33,355 nt of DNA, taken from Gloeopeniophorella convolvens. Its lineage: Eukaryota; Basidiomycota; Agaricomycetes; Russulales. The notes under the pieces are model-generated. The model was not told the DNA's origin. It saw only the letters and a list, made by a program, of their open reading frames with translations, and ran no database searches. Shown here piece after piece: positions 9,952-21,549 of this stretch. The position numbers and the translations under genes were made by a program. The DNA lies in assembly GCA_022496205.1 (NCBI GenBank), contig WTXD01000131.1, forward strand, positions 1 to 33,355, in the 5' to 3' direction. Each line of letters starts with the position of its first letter. Positions within the stretch are counted from its first letter, which is position 1.

Positions 9952-12587
9952 ATGTCGACCTTCATCATTCCCGACGCTCCCGACAACTTCCGGACCAATC
10001 AATCACAACGCCGATCGCGCGGAAATGAAGCCGGAGAGCACGACGATCCGGTGACGTCAAAACGCGTCGGAAGCATTAGTCATGACAGGCAGAAGAAGGG
10101 ATTCACGCACGAATGGGAGGACTTGGCCGACTTCCAGGCTTGGCTCAAGGCCCAGGAGATGGACCATGCAATCGAGTTCATTTCCCATCATACCACGCGT
10201 TCGGATGGGCCGATCTGGCGGGAGCGGCGCGTGTATAGTTGCGCGCGGGGCCGGACCAAGGGGCCAGACCCATACAAACCCAAGAACGATGCCCAGTGAA
10301 AGATCCCGAAGAAGTGGGCGGATTGCCGATGCAAGATTACGATCAAGCTATATTGGCACGTCCCCACTGTGTTGGGGTGCTATGATACCGAGCACAACCA
10401 CGACATTGGAGACGAGAATCTCCGATTTACCCGCCTGTCAGACGAAACGCGGGCTCTGGTTCTCGACCTCGTCCGAATGCGGGTGGATCCCAAGCAGATC
10501 GTACGTCATCCGCTCATTTCCAGCTCCTATTCCATTACTGACGACAAATTAACAGCGGAAGCACGTCCAATCTCAGTACACCACTAAGAATAGAGATTAC
10601 CATATCACTATGCGCGACATCAACAGACTGAAGGCGATCGTCGATAGCGAAGAGATCCGCCTGGACGATAATGATGCAATCTCGACCAGGACATGGGTCA
10701 GTAACCTCAGAGATGAGGGGAACATAGTGATCTACAAAGATAAGCAAGATCCCCCTCCTGAGGGCTCAGATCTTGCCCCAGATACCTTCTTTCTGTGTAT
10801 ACAGACCAAATGGCAAATAAACGCATTCCGGCGGCTCGGCAACGCGTTCCTGGCGATCGACGTGACTTACAACACCACTCAATACACTGGGCTCCAACTG
10901 TTTACCCTTCTGGTGCGGGACCATTGGGGCCACGGTATGTGCCACTGTTAATTTCGTATCCGCGTGCTTCATTTCCGTTCGGCAGGTGTACCTGTGGCCT
11001 GGCTGCTGTCGTCCAGTGGCACCCAGACGACTATTCAGTGCTTCCTCAATACGATTGGGCAAAGGAGCCCCGCCGTTTACCCGTCGATCGTTATGTCTGA
11101 TTGCGATCAAGCGCAGATTAATGCAATCAAAGAGGTGTATCCGAGATCTTGGATACTGTACTGCTGGTGGCATGTGCTCCGTGCCATGCGTACCCATTTC
11201 AATACAACCGAGTTCCCGGCACTTTGGAAGCTCATCAAGCAGTGGGTGAGAATCTCGGATCCCATCAAGTTTTATGAAGTCTGGGCCCAAATTCAGACTG
11301 ATCCGAGTGTTCCCGCGAGCGTGGTATCTTATCTGAGCGACAAATGGATGCCAGATGTGCAGATGTGGTCCGCGATCTCAAGGCAGCATAGGACGATCTT
11401 TGAAGAGAGCGATACAAACATGTTGATTGAATCGTAAGCTACCTTATCTACTATACGATCTGTAGCGCGAAGGGATATCTGACCAGCGATCTAGCTATCA
11501 TCATGTGCTGAAGGGGACTTGGCTTGAGGGGAAGCGCAATCGCCGCCTCGATTATCTCGTGCACACGCTGGTGAAGGACATGCTGCCGAGCTACCAAAAC
11601 CGGCACGAACGCCAGTCGCTCGGTTTTGAGGGGCCGAATCTCGCGGACCGCCGACGCGACGACATCCTGAAACGCGCGCCGGAGATTAAAGAAGATGCGC
11701 TCATCAAACTCAATCACGGGCGCTTTTACGTCAGGTCAGCCTCTGATACATCCAAGATGTATCTGGTTGACCTAGAGAAGTCCCACTGTGATTGCTTGGA
11801 CTGGCCTAGAGTTCAGCTGTGCAAGCATGTCGCCTCAGTCAGCTACTATGTCAAAGGGAGGGAGGAATTCCGCAAACGGTTCAGCAATGCGCTCAAGACG
11901 CCATCGCCCGAAAAGGAGAAATCACCAGAAGCGCCAAGCGTGGAGTCGCAAAGCGACGGCAACACTGAACTAGTTGCTCTGGCAAGCGAAATTACGTCCC
12001 TTTCGGACGGGCTACGGGTAGCGCTGGCGGGTAGTTCATCTCCCTCGTCGGTCCAGTCTGTTCAGGGGGTTCGGAACCATTTCGCCGCTGTCGTGGCATC
12101 CCTCCGAGCAGGCGACGGCCCCACTCTTCCCGATAAGGAGCAGATCGCTCCCAACCAACACAGCTGGACCGAGACCGCCCCACGGATGGGTGCACAGCGC
12201 ACTGGCCGAAAACGCAAGGCCGCCCCCGGTGCATTGGTCCCAGTAGCTGATCACATAGGCGAAATTAATCGCAAGCGTGCGCGGCGTGGCACTGACGAGC
12301 AGAGCGACCCGTACGGCGGCGGCGAGAAATCGGGCAACCGGGCCAAGGACGACGCAAGATCAGCCGCTGCCAACGCGACAGCTCGCGCTCGCGCCGCCGC
12401 CGATGCCGCCTTGGCGCCGCCGCCGAGCCTCGCAGCATCGCTCCCTTATCGCGCTTCCCTCCCCCGCTCTCAATTCCCGGCTACCCAGCCCGTTGTGGCG
12501 GCTCCCCGGTCCCAGATTGCCTACCCAGCCACCAGCTGGATGTACTCCTACCCTCCCTCTGCTTTCCTCCCCCCCAGTACTCAGTAG
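9952..12587 (+). pseudogene. MULE-2 transposase, four exons, one premature stop
   Basis: Exons are 9952-10500, 10556-10934, 10986-11433 and 11495-12587. Introns are 55, 51 and 61 nt with GT-AG ends. The spliced length is 2469 nt, or 822 codons plus stop. One TGA at 10297-10299 (codon 116) replaces an Arg codon that is CGC in MULE-1; otherwise the frame is open. Features match MULE-1: a FAR1-like Cys/HxH region in exon 1, Asp285 and Asp348 with CWWH, Glu458 at the end of exon 3, and a SWIM finger (CDC...CKH) in exon 4. Exon 2 is exactly 379 nt and exon 3 exactly 448 nt in both elements. Readthrough, or re-initiation after the stop, cannot be excluded but is not shown. Confidence 0.9.
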
Positions 12588-12594
12588 ATAGTCC

Positions 12595-12600
12595 AATAAA
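12595..12600 (+). terminator. Polyadenylation signal of MULE-2 transposase
   Basis: AATAAA starts eight bases after the TAG stop, mirroring MULE-1. Confidence 0.6.
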
Positions 12601-12786
12601 AGCGTTTTAAGTCATCTTTAATTGTGTGCTAAATACAGTTACTTAATACAAAAAAAAAGCGTTCACAGTTGTTCACAGTTCTGAGCCACAGGACACAATC
12701 TAAACTTCTGGTACAGGCGGGGTCTGAAGCCATACCAGGAGCTTGGATGAGGGAGACACCGGACTGGAAGCAAAACCGGACCGGAG

Positions 12787-12815
12787 CGTGAGAAGGGTGA
12801 CGAAAAGACGCAACT
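12787..12815 (-). repeat. MULE-2 right terminal inverted repeat
   Basis: On the minus strand it begins AGTTGCGTCTTTTCGTCACC. It is followed by the second TSD copy at 12816-12824. Confidence 0.9.
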
Positions 12816-12824
12816 TCGATAGGA

Positions 12825-15800
12825 TCTATATCTGTCCGCGCCAAAACGACTCATTCACAACAATTGGCCGAACAAAATGTTGCACCCAAGAAAACAATCG
12901 AAGACATTGTCCCTCCAGAATTCCTCAAGTACCGTAAAGTCTTTGAAGAATTAGCTGCCCAACGACTCCCTGCCCGCAAACCTTGGGACCATGCTATCGA
13001 CCTGAAACCTGATGCTCAACTCCGCGACTGTAAAATCTACAGTCTCACCCCCAATGAACAGAAGGCCCTTGACGAATTCCTCAAAGAACACCTTGCAAAA
13101 GGCTATATTCGCCCTTCAAAGTCACCTATGGCAAGCCCGTTCTTCTTCGTTAAGAAGAAAGATGGAAAGTTACGTCCTGTACAAGACTATCGCGCCCTCA
13201 ACAACATCACAATCAAGAACGCTTACCCACTTCCACTCATCCCTGAACTCATCGACAAACTCAAGAACGCCCGCTACTTCACCAAATTTGACGTCCGCTG
13301 GGGCTATAACAATATTCGCATCAAAGAAGGCGATGAATGGAAAGCTGCCTTCAAGACCAACCGTGGTCTATTCGAACCCCTAGTCATGTTCTTTGGACTC
13401 TGCAACTCCCCCGGCACGTTCCAATCCTTTATGAACGAGAACTTCAAGGATATCATTGCAACCGGCTGCGTTGTTATCTACATGGATGACATCCTCATTT
13501 TCACCGACACTCTTGAAGAAAATTATGCCCTTGTTCATCGTGTCCTCCAGTGACTTCGCGAACTCGACCTTTACCTCAAACCAGAGAAATGTTCCTTCTT
13601 CCAGACAACCATTGAATACCTTGGCCTTATCATCTCTGCCGGTCGCATTCGCATGGACCCTGCCAAACTCAAAGCTATCATGGAATGGCCAACGCCAAAA
13701 ACACTCAAGCACGTTCAAGCATTCCTCGGCTTTGGCAATTTCTACAGACGTTTCATCAAGGATTTCTCTAAGATTGCACGACCACTTCATGCCCTCACAC
13801 GTAAAGATACTCCGTTCCAGTGGTCCTCAGCCTGTCAACAAGCGTTTGACAACCTCAAGCACGCATTCACCTCAGCCCCAGTACTCACACTCCCTGACCA
13901 CACTCGCCCATTTTGTCTGATTACAGACGCCTCCGACTTTGCCATCGGCGCTGTGCTGGACGAAATTAATCGCTGGCACCCGGTCGCATTCCTGTCTAAA
14001 TCCATGACCGATGCAGAACGCAACTACGACATCCACGACAAAGAACTCCTTGCTATTATCCATTCCCTTGAAACCTATCGACACTATTTACAAGGGGCTC
14101 AACACCATGTTGAAATCTGGACTGACCACAACAACCTGATATACTTCACCACAAAACAGAAACTCACTCGAAGACAAGCATGCTGGTCTCTTGAACTTTC
14201 CCAATACGACGTTCTTCTCCTTCATAAACCTGGCATTTACAACCGCGCTGATCATCTGTCCCGCCGTCCAGATCTTAAAGAGGGGATGATGACTGAAAAC
14301 GACAACAAAATCCTCCTGGACACCAAGTTTTTCACAATCCGAGCTACTCGCGCTGGCACTACCACTACCATTGGAGACCAAAACCTACAACGATGCATCA
14401 GAGAATCTCAAGACAAAGACGAAGAAGTCACTAAAGCGTTAACAACAATCATGAAGAATGGTCCACATACGATAGCGAAAGGCTTAGAAGATTGGAACTA
14501 TGAAGATGGTCTCATCTTACATCAAGGAAAGGTCTACATCCCCAAAGACACCAAATTACGACGAGAAATTGTTCAACAATACCATGAGTCACTCGCCACC
14601 GGCCACCCAAGAAGATGGAAAACTTACGAACTAGTCTCTCAAGAGTACTGGTGGCCTGGAATATCCAAGTTCGTCAAAGAATACATCGACGGCTGTGCCA
14701 CTTGCCAAACCACTAAACGACAACACCCTAATCTTATTCCACTGCATCCAAACAAAATCCCAAACCGTCCCTGGGAAGTCATCACCATGGACTTCATTAC
14801 CGACCTCCCTATCTCAAAGGGATATGACTCACTCTACGTCATAGTTGACCGCTTCACCAAAGCCACTATCATCGCTCCCTGTCATAAGACTATCACCTCA
14901 GAACAAACTGCCGACCTCTACATTAATTATGTCTGGAAGCGCACTGGACTTCCTAAACAAGTTATCTCCGACAGAGGACCGCAATTCGCATCGCAATTTA
15001 TGCAAGAAGTCTGGAAACGACTTCAAGTAACTCTCACCCTCAGTACTGCATACCACCCTCAGACCGACGGCGAAACAGAACGAGTTAACCAAGAACTAGA
15101 ACAATACCTACGAGTCTTCTGCAATTATCAACAAGACAACTGGGTTGACCTCATCCCGTTCATGGAGTTTGCACACAATAATCGCCAGCACTCAGCTACC
15201 CATATTGCACCCTTCCTAGCCTGGTATGGCTTCCTCCCCGAATTCATTCCACCACCACAACTCAGTTCCCAAGTTGAATCTGCCGAACAACGTCTCATAC
15301 TACTCGAGCAAATCCGCACCGAAATCAAAGCGAGCTTAGAAAACGCCGCAGAAATCATGAAACACTCTAGACCGGACGGACCAGAACACAAATACAAAGA
15401 AGGAGATCTTGTCTGGCTAGAAGCAAAGAACCTTCGTACAACACATCCAAAGGCGAAGTTAGCACCCAAACGTTATGGACCATTTAAAGTCATCACCTCC
15501 TATGCGGTCACCAGTAAACTCAAACTACCCGACCATTGGCACATTCACCCTGTCTTTCACAACTCACTCATTTCCCCATACAAAGAAACTACCGCTCACA
15601 GACCTAACTTTTCAACACCCCACCTGAAATCATTGATGATGAAGAAGGACACTACGAGATTAAAACAATTATCAAGAGCTGAACCACTAGAAACCGACGA
15701 GGCATTCAATACCTTGTCAAGTGGAAAGGTTACCCTGACTCTGAAAATTCATGGGTCCCCTACTCGGAAATGAAACACGCCATGGAAACTGTTCACTCAT

Positions 15801-15899
15801 TCCACCAACAACACCCCTCTATGCCGCAACCACCATCACTCACTCATGACAGACTTATCAATGCGCTTCAGGCGCAGCGCAATCATAAAGAGGGGATAA
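12825..15899 (+). pseudogene. Gypsy-1 pol, part 2: RT, RNase H, integrase, chromodomain
   Basis: RT has an intact YMDD at 13479-13490. RNase H has TDAS and DKELLAI motifs. The integrase has an H-H-C-C zinc region (GCATCQ), then a DDE core with Asp in TMDFI, Asp in SDRGPQF and Glu in the QELEQY region. A GPF module follows, then a chromodomain (YLVKWKGYPDSENSW), which in chromoviruses guides integration to marked chromatin. Breaks are TGA at 13551-13553, a one-base loss in a C run near 15620, and TGA at 15680-15682 inside the chromodomain. The two TGAs sit where Lys or Arg is found in Gypsy-2. The last frame has no stop before the 3' LTR and runs into it. Confidence 0.93.
15887..15896 (+). other. 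Polypurine tract of Gypsy-1
   Basis: AAAGAGGGGA ends three bases before the 3' LTR. It is the expected plus-strand DNA primer site of an LTR retrotransposon. Confidence 0.8.
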
Positions 15900-16551
15900 T
15901 GTCACGAACACTAGGGCCTCAAGGAGGTCGAACTGCTCAGAACACTAGAGCAAACCCAGCCCTACCAGTAAACACCCTATGTGTCGCTCACAATGCAACG
16001 CGTACCACTCACATTGCGACTACAAGTCGAAATGCATCACGTGACCCTTCACCCCCATTCCTCGCCCTACTCCCTAATGGCCAATTAATCCTGGAATACC
16101 CCCAAGATCCCGGACTAGGGATCTCTCAGAATGGCCATATTACTCGTCCCAAAGTAACCAGAACCTTGATCAAGGTGAAACACTTCATGCGTCCTCTTTG
16201 GGACTCTGATCATCAAGAACTCCATGGGGCCTCAAGCCCCACTCTGCGATGGAATCTAAGAAGTGTATTAGAGAGGAGAGGTTATGGGGAATCCCCTCTG
16301 GAATCCCCATCAGTAATCAGACCAGATTTGTCCGGGGGGTCTCCAGTAGTATATAAGACCCCCATGTATCGCCCAGTGGTCCTCAGACTGTCCATCTGTG
16401 GCACTCTCATCTGTACCTAGCACTGCAATAGCACTGTTAGTGTGTTCCCTCTCTGCTCCTGCATATCGCAGCTCATCTTCTGTCTATCCCCCTCGACGCT
16501 CTCCAAACTCTGCTATCCTCTCTGCGCGCACTCCGCGAGTGAGTCCTGACA
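15900..16551 (+). repeat. Gypsy-1 3' LTR (652 bp)
   Basis: It runs TGTCACG to CTGACA. The match to 7631-8285 is near complete. It contains TATATAA at 16350-16356. The left side is the polypurine tract and the right side is copia coding sequence, which fixes it as the 3' LTR of an element inserted into copia A. Confidence 0.93.
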
Positions 16552-16553
16552 GT

Positions 16554-17261
16554 TTGCTGTACGCACAACTCGGAACTCGTCCGGATGTCTCTTTTGCGGT
16601 GGGGAGACTGGCGCAATACACCGCAAATCCCTCTAAAGACCATATAAGGCTAGCAAAATATGTTATGGCGTATCTTAATGGTACTGCAGACTATGCGCTA
16701 TGCTATAATGGCACGTCGAAGAGTTGGCTTAGCGGCTACTCTGATTCCTCTCTGGCAGACCAGCCAGACGATTACCACTCTACATCCGGTTACGTATTCT
16801 TGCTATGCAATGGTGCAATCTCTTGGTCTTCGCGCAAGCAAAAGACTATTGCCCAGAGTACTACACATGCAGAGTACATGGCCATGACTGATGCCTCTAA
16901 CCAGGCTCAGTGGTATCGGAGCTTCTTCATGGAGCTTGAGTACGACGTTGAGGATCCCGCGATCCCACTTCACGGTGATAACAAAGGTGCCATTGATTTG
17001 GCATTAAATCCTGTCACTGGGAAGCGATCCAAACATATTGCTATCAAGCATCATGTTATACGGGAATATGTTGAACAAGGTGTCATTGAATTGGTGCGCA
17101 CTCGCACTGAGGACATGGTCGCCGACGGCTTCACAAAATCCCTGCCAAAGGATAACCTGCGGCTGCTCAATGAGCGCATGGGCATTGTAGTGAGACAGTC
17201 TGGATCACGGGGGGATGTTGAGACGGACAGGACTCAGGACAGGAAGGACATCTCTGATTAG
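16554..17261 (+). pseudogene. Copia A pol C-terminus: end of RT and RNase H
   Basis: The frame is open for 235 codons from the Gypsy-1 junction to a stop at 17259-17261. It starts in the LLYAQLGTRPD motif near the RT/RNase H border. RNase H shows YSDSSLAD (Asp), HAEYMAM (Glu) and HGDNKGA (Asp), and a near-terminal ADGFTKSL motif is typical of copia. No internal stop is present, so this part was intact when Gypsy-1 inserted. The stop codon lies 44-46 bases inside the LTR, so the LTR start is also coding. Function is lost because the N-terminal part is separated. Confidence 0.93.
17209..17215 (+). other. Polypurine tract of copia A
   Basis: GGGGGGA directly abuts the LTR start TGTTGAGACGG. Confidence 0.75.
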
Positions 17262-17741
17262 ATTAGATAAGGGACTCGGTGATCTGCGAGCTATCTGATC
17301 TACAATGTATATGACATCATTATGTTCTAGCCCCTAAGGCTGTACCTACTTTCGTTCCTGTTCTAGATTCTTCCGGGCCCTTCCATGACCCACATGCAGT
17401 TCCGGGTTGACCCACCTGCAGTTCCGGTCGACCCACTTTAGTTCCGCTTTCACATGGGTCTCTGGTTATCACATGTTGCTGTTGTTTATCACATGCAAAC
17501 CACACTCCTTTTGTGTATATAAAGGACACTGTTTTTGCCCTTGTAGCCTCAGTCTGTTGACTTCACTGACTGAGGCAAGTACTTTACTTCCGGAACTTCC
17601 GGACTTGCGCTTACCTAGTTACTTTAGCTTTGCTCTTGCTTGCCTAGGTATTGCGCCAATGATATTAAGTCTGTTGACTTCACTGACTGAGCTTTGCTCT
17701 TGCTTGCCTAGTTGGCACCCTGTTTCTGCTGCGCTTTAATA
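17216..17741 (+). repeat. Copia A 3' LTR (526 bp)
   Basis: It matches the copia B LTR (24082-24607) over the same length. By eye I count four differences, two of which change the terminal bases (ttcaaca in B, tttaata here). TATATAA is at 17516-17522. It is preceded by three short direct copies of a GTTCCGG/GTTCCGC-containing motif in U3. Confidence 0.93.
17516..17522 (+). promoter_or_regulatory. TATA box of copia A LTR
   Basis: TATATAA in GTGTATATAAAGG, identical in copia B at 24382-24388. Confidence 0.6.
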
Positions 17742-18751
17742 GTGAGACGGTGACTGCGCAGCAGTTCCAGACAATCAGTGATTCAGGGTATGGATGAGGC
17801 CGTTCCTATTGGCCAGTCAGAATGAGGGTGATAGCCCATTAGGGCTTCAAAAGGGGATAATTCCGTCGCAGAGCTCTTCCAGGAGTTATGCGAGAATTCC
17901 GTGAACGGAAGCCAGTTGACCCAGTCATCCTGCCTGCCGTTTACCCAGAACCGGAGGTACTGTTCGAGCTGTTGATTAACACGCTCAGTCTGTCCGTCCA
18001 TCTGTGGGTGGTAGGCGGTGGAGATGTTTTGACTGATACCGAGATGTCAGCATAGTTCATGAGTGAAGGATGATGCAAATCTAGGGTCTCGGTCGGAGAT
18101 GATACGGCGAGGGAGTCCAAAACGGCGGTAGACGTTGTCCAGGTAGAGCTTTGCAGTCTCTTTGGCTGTGATTGTTTCATTGCAAGGCATGAACACGGCG
18201 CCTTTAGTGCAATCATGATCTACAACCACGAGAATGGAGTCAAAGCCGCGCGAAGTCAGGAGTTTTACAATGAAGTCCATGGACACGGTCTGGAATGGGC
18301 CGGCATCTGGATCGGCATGAATTGGCATGAGTTCTGGTTTCTGCCGATTGGTGCAGACTTTCAACACCTGACAATCTGCGCATCCGTTAACGTAGTTCTT
18401 TACGAACTTGTTAAGTTCGGGCCAGTCCTATTGTCGTCGTATCAGATCCTGAGTGTTTGTGATGCCAGGGTGTCCAGCAGAAGGGGTGTCATGATGGGCA
18501 CAAACAATGTCGCGTCTGAGTGTTTCGTCGGTATCCGCGGGTATCCATAGCTGTCCTTTTTCTGTGCGCCACCATCCATCCGGCTGTTTCATGCATCCGG
18601 CCGGAGCTTCATCTTTATCGCCCCAGAGTTGAGCTACTCTGGTGCGATCTTTGAGTGACAGAGTACCGGTTAGGAATGTGGAGTTTATGAAGACATTGGG
18701 GGGAAGGATGGCTACCTCCTCGTGCTTGATGGAATCGTCGTCATGGTCTGG
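17742..18751 (-). pseudogene. Gypsy-2m2 integrase (partial)
   Basis: The region covers the post-RNase H linker, the HHCC zinc region (NGCADCQ) and the DDE core, with Asp in SMDFIVKL, Asp in ISDRDPRF and the Glu-containing QQLEQYL segment. It ends where copia A cuts in. TGA at 18047-18049 is CGA in Gypsy-2p. A TAG in the zinc-region linker stands for a Trp codon in the sister copy. It would have integrated the cDNA. Confidence 0.87.
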
Positions 18752-19947
18752 TCATCGAGATAGTGCGTCCGCTGGGGTGTGGAGTCTTCTAGGGACATGC
18801 TGGATGACGAAGTTGAATTCGGCAAGGTCCTCATGCCATCGCGCCTGGTGATGCGAGACCTTTCGAGTATCTTTAAAAAATAATAAGTTACGATGGTCCG
18901 TGAGTATCGTAATTGGATGTTTCGTTCCTGCTAAGTAATGGCGCCATTCCTTCAGCGCTTTTATAATAGCTAGGAGTTCTCTATCGTAGACATCGTATCG
19001 TTGTTCAACTGAGGCAAAGGAGTGAGAGTAGTATGCAATAGGATGTCGTTGTCCATCGACACCTTTCTGTGAAAGTACAGCACCACACACGAAAGAAGAT
19101 GCGTCTGTTTCAAGAAAGAAGGGTTTATCATGATCGACATGGATAAGTACTGGGTTCGAAAGGAAGGTGTCCTTGAGTCGTTTGTATGCAGTCTGACATT
19201 CATTAGTCCAAAGGAATGGGGTATCGTTCTTTGTAAGGGTATTCAATGGTCGTGCAATTTTACCAAAGTCTCTGATGAAACGGCGATAAAAGTTTCCAAA
19301 TCCAAGGAACGCTTGTACCTGTTTGACAGTTTTCGGGACAGGCCAATCCCTAATACCGTCCAGCTTTACGGGGTCCATCTCGATCTGGTCGCCGTTTAGG
19401 ATCATGCCCAGATAGTCTACCTTTATGCTCTCGAAGGTACATTTTTCTGGCTTCAGATAAAGATTGTTATTGAGGAGTTTCTGTACTCGCTCGACCATGC
19501 GTCGGTGGAGGTGGATATCGTCGGGGGTGGCGATGAGAATGTCGTCCATGTAGATAAAGACGAGGCCCGAGTCGATCTTGTCTTTAAACAACTTGTTCAT
19601 CATGGTCTGGAACATCGATGGGAAGTTCATGAGTCCGGAGTACATGACCATTGGTTCGAAGAAGCCGTGATTTGTTTTGAACACTGCCTTCCACTGGTCA
19701 CCCTCTTTGATACGGATATTGTTATATCCCCATCGTACGTCAAACTTTGTGTAGAGGTGTGCAGTCTGGAGTTTATGAAGTATCTCCTCGATGAGCGGGA
19801 GGGGATAGTGATTCTTTACCGTATAGGTATTCAGTTGTCGGTAATCCTGCGCGGGTTGAAGTTTCCCGTCCTTCTTTTTAACAAAGAAGAAGGGAGATGC
19901 ATAGGGGGAGTTAGATGGTCGGATGTATCCTTTCTTCAGATGTTCAT

Positions 19948-20650
19948 TGTCACAGACGTGCCTTTTCGATGGATTCCTGGACCACTTAGCAGGCTTAAGC
20001 CTTCACTGCTAAGCGAGTAATCGAAGAAGTGCTAAAACTACATATTTCACGGGAATTATTTCCTTTGCATTAGGTGCAGGCTTACGTAAGCCTCACATGA
20101 CATCTCGTGACTCGTCTTGTGACTTGTCCCATGGGATATTAGGGTTAGAATGGGCTGGAAGGGCCTAGAGGCCATGGACTTTGGGTTATGACGTCATGGT
20201 GATGTCAGTAGTCTAGATTGTGCTGCACATGAGGTCATCACTGAGTGAGCATGACATAGTGTGGGAAACTGGCTTAGTGAGCATGAGTAAGGTGCATCAG
20301 TCAGCACCAAGTCGCTCAGTCAGCAGCTGCGGAGTTACTTTGTAAGCGCTCCTCTAGTAGTATATAAACCCATGTAGTTGCGCACTTAGGTCCTCAGACT
20401 TTCCTCTTGAGGACCAGGTAAGAGTGCCAACAGCCTCTCTGTAGTAGTACTACAGTTCTAATCTTGAGGACCAGCTTCTTCTACAGTTTGACTCAGTCGC
20501 TGCGGCCTTGCATAAAGGTTGCCAAGTCGCGATCGCTCCTGTGTTGCTGGTTGGCGCAAGACTCTGCTCTGCACGAACGCCTCGTTGGTTGTCCCATCAA
20601 CACTTACCTTGACCGTACTTTTGTTATGCGAAGTTAGAGCTCCCACCACA
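19948..20650 (+). mobile_element. LTR-3b: uninterrupted solo LTR (703 bp)
   Basis: It runs TGTCACAGACG to CCCACCACA on the plus strand, with the 5-bp TSD ttcat at 19943-19947 and 20651-20655. It matches LTR-3a in inverse orientation. It contains a palindrome GCTTACGTAAGC, a TATA box at 20361-20367 and two copies of CTTGAGGACCAG in the presumed R-U5 part. It interrupts the RT of Gypsy-2m2. No internal region of this family is in the window. Confidence 0.93.
20361..20367 (+). promoter_or_regulatory. TATA box of LTR-3b
   Basis: TATATAA in GTAGTATATAAACCC, conserved with LTR-3a. Confidence 0.6.
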
Positions 20651-21549
20651 TTCATCAAGAAAGGATTTAAGTGCGGTTTGTTCTGCAGGAGATAGGGGAT
20701 AGATTTTACAGGGGAGTGAGGGTGGTGCGTCGTCCTTCAGATCGATGGGATGATCCCATGGTCATGACTCTGGAGATCGCTGCGCTGCTTCTTTGCTAAA
20801 CACCTTGTCGAAGCGTTGGTAATGAGGAGGAATAGGATCAGGTTTCGTTTTGTTAGGATCAAGAGCAGCTTCTGCAAGCTGCTGCGCCTGAGTAACTCGA
20901 AAGAGGCGAACCTCATCTACAAGTTCTGGTGGTAATCCGTAATAGATCTCGTCCTCTGGTTCAAGGTTCAGGGGTTCTACTCCCTGAGTGTAGAGTGAAA
21001 CACTGGCATTTGCTTCCTGTTCCCACTTGGGGATGGAATAGATATTCGACATGTGTGCCCCTGCTCGGAACATAGCCGGGGTCAGTTTCCACAAGGATAT
21101 GTCTGATGTGGAAAGAGTGATGGGATGAAAGTTGTCGGCGACTCGTTGTTCTCCCCACAAGATTGGGGGTTGGAAGAGTCGTAGCCAGAGAAATCCGAGG
21201 ATAATACGTTCTCCTCTGATACTGGAAATGTAGAAACACTGGGAATGTGATTTTCCTCCAGCTGATACTTCGAACTCGGTGTAGTGAGTGATATTACCGG
21301 ATCGGTTTCGTGTTCCATCCGCGTTTCAAATAACGCGAGGATGAGGAAGTCATTTGACCTGGAGGCCATGCTGTTTCACAACCTTCCAGTCGATGATATT
21401 GTCGGTAGCCCCGCTGTCGACCAGGGCCTTATCGTCGATCCTTTTATGTGCACTTCGAATGTAAATGGGAACTCTGATCACATTTTCGGCATAGGAGAGT
21501 CATACTAGTACATTGGTGCTGAAGACAGCTCGAGTAAGGATCGCTCTAC

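Larger units (their letters stand above)
9681..12815 (+). mobile_element. MULE-2: Mutator-like DNA transposon (3135 bp)
   Basis: It has a perfect 9-bp TSD, tcgatagga (9672-9680 and 12816-12824), and TIRs matching at 23 of 29 positions by eye. It carries a transposase gene on the plus strand with the same four exons as MULE-1. It is inserted in the pol gene of Gypsy-1 between protease and RT. The transposase has one premature TGA, so this copy probably cannot make the full enzyme, although its ends look usable by a related transposase. Confidence 0.95.
1..16551 (+). mobile_element. Gypsy-1: Ty3/gypsy chromovirus LTR retrotransposon, 5' end outside window, three nested insertions
   Basis: Gag, protease, RT, RNase H, integrase and chromodomain lie in gypsy order on the plus strand, followed by a purine tract and a 652-bp 3' LTR (15900-16551). 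The 5' LTR is left of base 1. Insertions at 220-4041, 7631-8285 and 9681-12815 have perfect TSDs of 5, 5 and 9 bp, and the coding frame continues in phase across each. On the right, copia coding resumes directly at 16552, so Gypsy-1 inserted into copia A. The expected TSD is the first five bases there, gtttg. Several stop codons and at least one frameshift make it non-autonomous. Confidence 0.93.
16552..17741 (+). mobile_element. Copia A: 3' end of a Ty1/copia retrotransposon
   Basis: The end of copia pol is followed by a purine tract and a 526-bp LTR. The 5' part of the element was split off by Gypsy-1 and should lie left of the window. The right edge (17742) joins minus-strand Gypsy-2 integrase, so copia A sits in Gypsy-2m2. 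The expected TSD is gtgag at 17742-17746. Confidence 0.92.
18752..21549 (-). pseudogene. Gypsy-2m2 protease, RT and RNase H, split by LTR-3b
   Basis: On the minus strand the protease carries an intact ALVDSGATDNII, followed by RT and RNase H. The RT YMDD is at 19541-19552. RNase H has ETDASSF and DRELLAI. LTR-3b splits the fingers region, with coding resuming in phase at 19942 after the TSD. TGA codons at 21500-21502, 21350-21352, 21326-21328, 20762-20764 and 18752-18754 each correspond to CGA in Gypsy-2p. RT to RNase H is one open stretch between LTR-3b and 18754. Confidence 0.9.

Noticed and set aside
9838..10060. Possible extra start for the MULE-2 transposase upstream of 9952
   Set aside because: The frame is open upstream, but similarity to MULE-1 begins at the Met at 9952, and the upstream part does not match between the two elements as protein.
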